Source: an uncultured Opitutia bacterium (GTDB taxonomy: Bacteria > Verrucomicrobiota > Verrucomicrobiia > Opitutales > UBA953). From it: a stretch of 15,621 bases of DNA. The stretch is taken from NCBI GenBank assembly GCA_903829855.1, contig CAIKRN010000038.1:1-15621 (forward strand), given 5' to 3'. How positions within the stretch are numbered: the stretch's first letter is position 1; every line of letters begins with the position of its first letter. Positions 14,306 to 15,621 of the stretch are shown here, piece after piece. The position numbers and the translations under genes were made by a program. The notes beneath the pieces are model-generated. The model was not told where the DNA came from and searched no databases. It saw only the letters and a list, made by a program, of their open reading frames with translations.

Positions 14306-14329
14306 TACCCTCCTACCCCCACCACCCAC

Positions 14330-14899
14330 ATGCGTATCCTATCCTCCCTCCTCGCGTGCTTCGCCGCCGTGGCTGCTTTCGCGGCTGCTGAAGTCGGCAA
14401 GCCTGCTCCTGACTTCACCGGCAAGACCCTCGACGGCAAGACCGTCAGCCTCGCCGACTACAAGGGAAAGACGGTTGTCCTCGAATGGTACAACCCTGGT
14501 TGCCCAGTCGTGAAGAAGTTCTACGACGCCGGCAAGATGCAGGAATACCAGAAGCAGGTCATCGCCAGCGGCGGTGCTTGGCTGATCATCAACACCAACG
14601 GAGCTGAAATCAAAGAAAGCAGCACCTACTACCCTGGCACCCTCGTGCAGGACACCAATCAGAGCATCGGTCGCGCTTTCGACGCCAAAGTCACTCCAAC
14701 CTGCTTCGTCATCGATGGCAAGGGCGTGGTCGTCTACAAAGGCGCGGTGGATAGCGGCAAGGTGAGCACCCCGGCTGCCGACCTCGACAAGTCCACCAAC
14801 TACGTCCTCGCCGCCGTCAAGGCCGTGAAGGAAGGAAAAGAGCCTGAAGTGACTAACTCTAAGCCCTACGGCTGCGGAGTGAAGTACAACAAGCTCTAA
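14330..14899 (+). CDS. Exported thioredoxin-fold redoxin (AhpC/TlpA-like)
   Basis: The 189-residue product begins with a signal peptide (residues 1-20, hydrophobic and Ala-rich, cleavage likely after AAA before Glu21), so it acts in the periplasm. The mature part is a redoxin: GKPAPDFTGKTLDGKTVSLA, then LEWYNPGCPVVKKFY with the active-site region Cys58, and VTPTCFVIDGKG with the cis-Pro strand and Cys125. The C terminus has KPYGCGVKY with Cys182. Instead of a CxxC pair, only one Cys is at the active-site helix, as in a known group of redoxin-domain proteins with the NPxCPxxKKFY block; a disulphide with Cys125 or Cys182 is inferred. Codons are strongly biased (AAG, GGC, GCT, GAC, CTC), suggesting high expression. 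It has its own candidate promoter and terminator. The substrate is unknown. Confidence 0.88.
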   Translation: MRILSSLLACFAAVAAFAAAEVGKPAPDFTGKTLDGKTVSLADYKGKTVVLEWYNPGCPVVKKFYDAGKMQEYQKQVIASGGAWLIINTNGAEIKESSTYYPGTLVQDTNQSIGRAFDAKVTPTCFVIDGKGVVVYKGAVDSGKVSTPAADLDKSTNYVLAAVKAVKEGKEPEVTNSKPYGCGVKYNKL

Positions 14900-14920
14900 G
14901 CCAACCCCACTGGGTTAAAC

Positions 14921-14948
14921 AAAAGGGCGTCCGGAAGGACGCCCTTTT
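14921..14948 (+). terminator. Intrinsic terminator after the redoxin gene, bidirectional
   Basis: A perfect 12-bp inverted repeat (AAAAGGGCGTCC at 14921-14932, GGACGCCCTTTT at 14937-14948) has a GGAA loop and ends in TTTTTA on the plus strand. By symmetry the minus strand also ends in a T-run, so it can stop the alkaline phosphatase transcript too, whose stop codon is 21 bases away. A minor hairpin AACCC/GGGTT precedes it at 14903-14916. Confidence 0.93.
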
Positions 14949-14969
14949 TATTGGCTAATATAGCGATGC

Positions 14970-15621
14970 TCAGGATACCCCGGTCGCCTGCAGTAGCTTC
15001 GCGTGCACCTGATCATTGCGAAGGTGTGGCGTGAAAAGTTGAGAGCCGGGACCGTAGCTGCAGAACTCGACCATCTCACCCGTGTGGTTGTTACTCGTCC
15101 AGCCGATTGAAGTGTACTTCATCAAAGCCGCTGAAAGCGTCTTGGCGTCGATGATTTTCGCCTGATCGGCGGGCTTAAACTTCAATCCCGTCACCTTCTC
15201 GGCTGCGGCGAGGAAGTCGCTTGGTAAAAATCCCTTCGTCTCAGCCTTAAGCACTTCCAACGACATCTTGAAGCCGGACAGGCGATCAAAGGCGGGCGAG
15301 GATTCAGCGTAAGAAGGAACGGTGGTATCAAAATCTTCACTGCCGAGACCGTTCACGTTGAAGCCTCCGGTACCATGGTCGGTCGTGATGATCAGCAACG
15401 TGTCTGGGTGCTTACCGATGAAAGCGAGGACCGTGGCGATGGCTTCATCGAAAGCGACTTGATCCCGGATGGCCGCAGCGCCGTCGTTACCATGGGCGGC
15501 ATGGTCAATCCGACCTCCCTCCACCATGAGGAAAAAGCCTCCCGGCGCTGCGCTGAGTCGCTGCAAGGCGACCTTAGTCATTTCGGAAAGTGTCGGGGTG
15601 GCCGCCTGCAGCTCAGCCGAC
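14970..15621 (-). CDS. Alkaline phosphatase (PhoA-type fold), C-terminal part
   Basis: The 216 visible residues are the C-terminal part of an alkaline phosphatase; the frame runs open through the right edge, so the N terminus, signal peptide and nucleophilic Ser lie outside the window. Metal-binding blocks of the family are present in order: FFLMVEGGRIDHAAHGND (Glu, Asp and His ligands), TLLIITTDHGTGGF (Asp-His ligands), and WTSNNHTGEMVEF with the C-terminal His ligand, then YGPGSQLF. The preceding ATPTLSEMTKVAL is also typical of the family, so a start at the ATG at 15581 is not real. The enzyme is normally exported and releases phosphate from monoesters. It converges on the redoxin gene and shares its terminator. 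Confidence 0.9.
   Translation of the reverse strand, partial: SAELQAATPTLSEMTKVALQRLSAAPGGFFLMVEGGRIDHAAHGNDGAAAIRDQVAFDEAIATVLAFIGKHPDTLLIITTDHGTGGFNVNGLGSEDFDTTVPSYAESSPAFDRLSGFKMSLEVLKAETKGFLPSDFLAAAEKVTGLKFKPADQAKIIDAKTLSAALMKYTSIGWTSNNHTGEMVEFCSYGPGSQLFTPHLRNDQVHAKLLQATGVS

Overview
The window is GC-rich bacterial chromosome carrying mostly core genes. The overall look of ThiC, DnaA and GlnD, the exported MsrA and redoxin, and the frequent lack of Shine-Dalgarno sequences suggest a Verrucomicrobiota (Opitutales-like) organism. That placement rests on recognition by eye and is moderately sure at best. I see no phage, insertion sequence, CRISPR array or toxin/defence module.

Layout. (1) 1-1199: the start of an unknown secreted protein (minus strand, runs off the left edge), an intergenic stretch with a tRNA T-arm-like relic and a strong inverted repeat, a SAM-dependent methyltransferase, and a spacer bounded by oppositely oriented heptamer repeats. 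(2) 1200-3468: thiC on the minus strand behind a TPP riboswitch, with further hairpins upstream and the dnaA terminator. (3) 3469-5219: dnaA on the minus strand and a 389-base non-coding stretch with DnaA-box-like 9-mers, a candidate oriC. (4) 5220-10924: a tight minus-strand cluster glnD, msrA, rarA, dusB. (5) 11004-11669: a divergent dedA-family membrane protein whose 3' end overlaps the convergent gene behind it. (6) 11641-14169: cysE (serine O-acetyltransferase) followed after 3 bases by a soluble GAF-GAF histidine kinase. (7) 14170-15621: an intergenic region with an operator-like inverted repeat and a candidate promoter, an exported redoxin, a bidirectional-looking terminator, and the C-terminal part of an alkaline phosphatase (minus strand, runs off the right edge).

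How the genes fit. DnaA and RarA serve replication initiation and fork repair; DusB modifies tRNA; GlnD senses glutamine and controls PII; ThiC makes the thiamine pyrimidine under TPP feedback; CysE commits serine to cysteine synthesis; MsrA and the redoxin suggest thiol-based oxidative repair outside the cytoplasm. No clearly new system stands out. The best leads are the G-free pyrimidine-rich leaders before thiC, dnaA and the redoxin, the structured thiC leader, the putative origin, the heptamer inverted repeat next to thiC, the cysE-kinase pairing and the tRNA-like relic.
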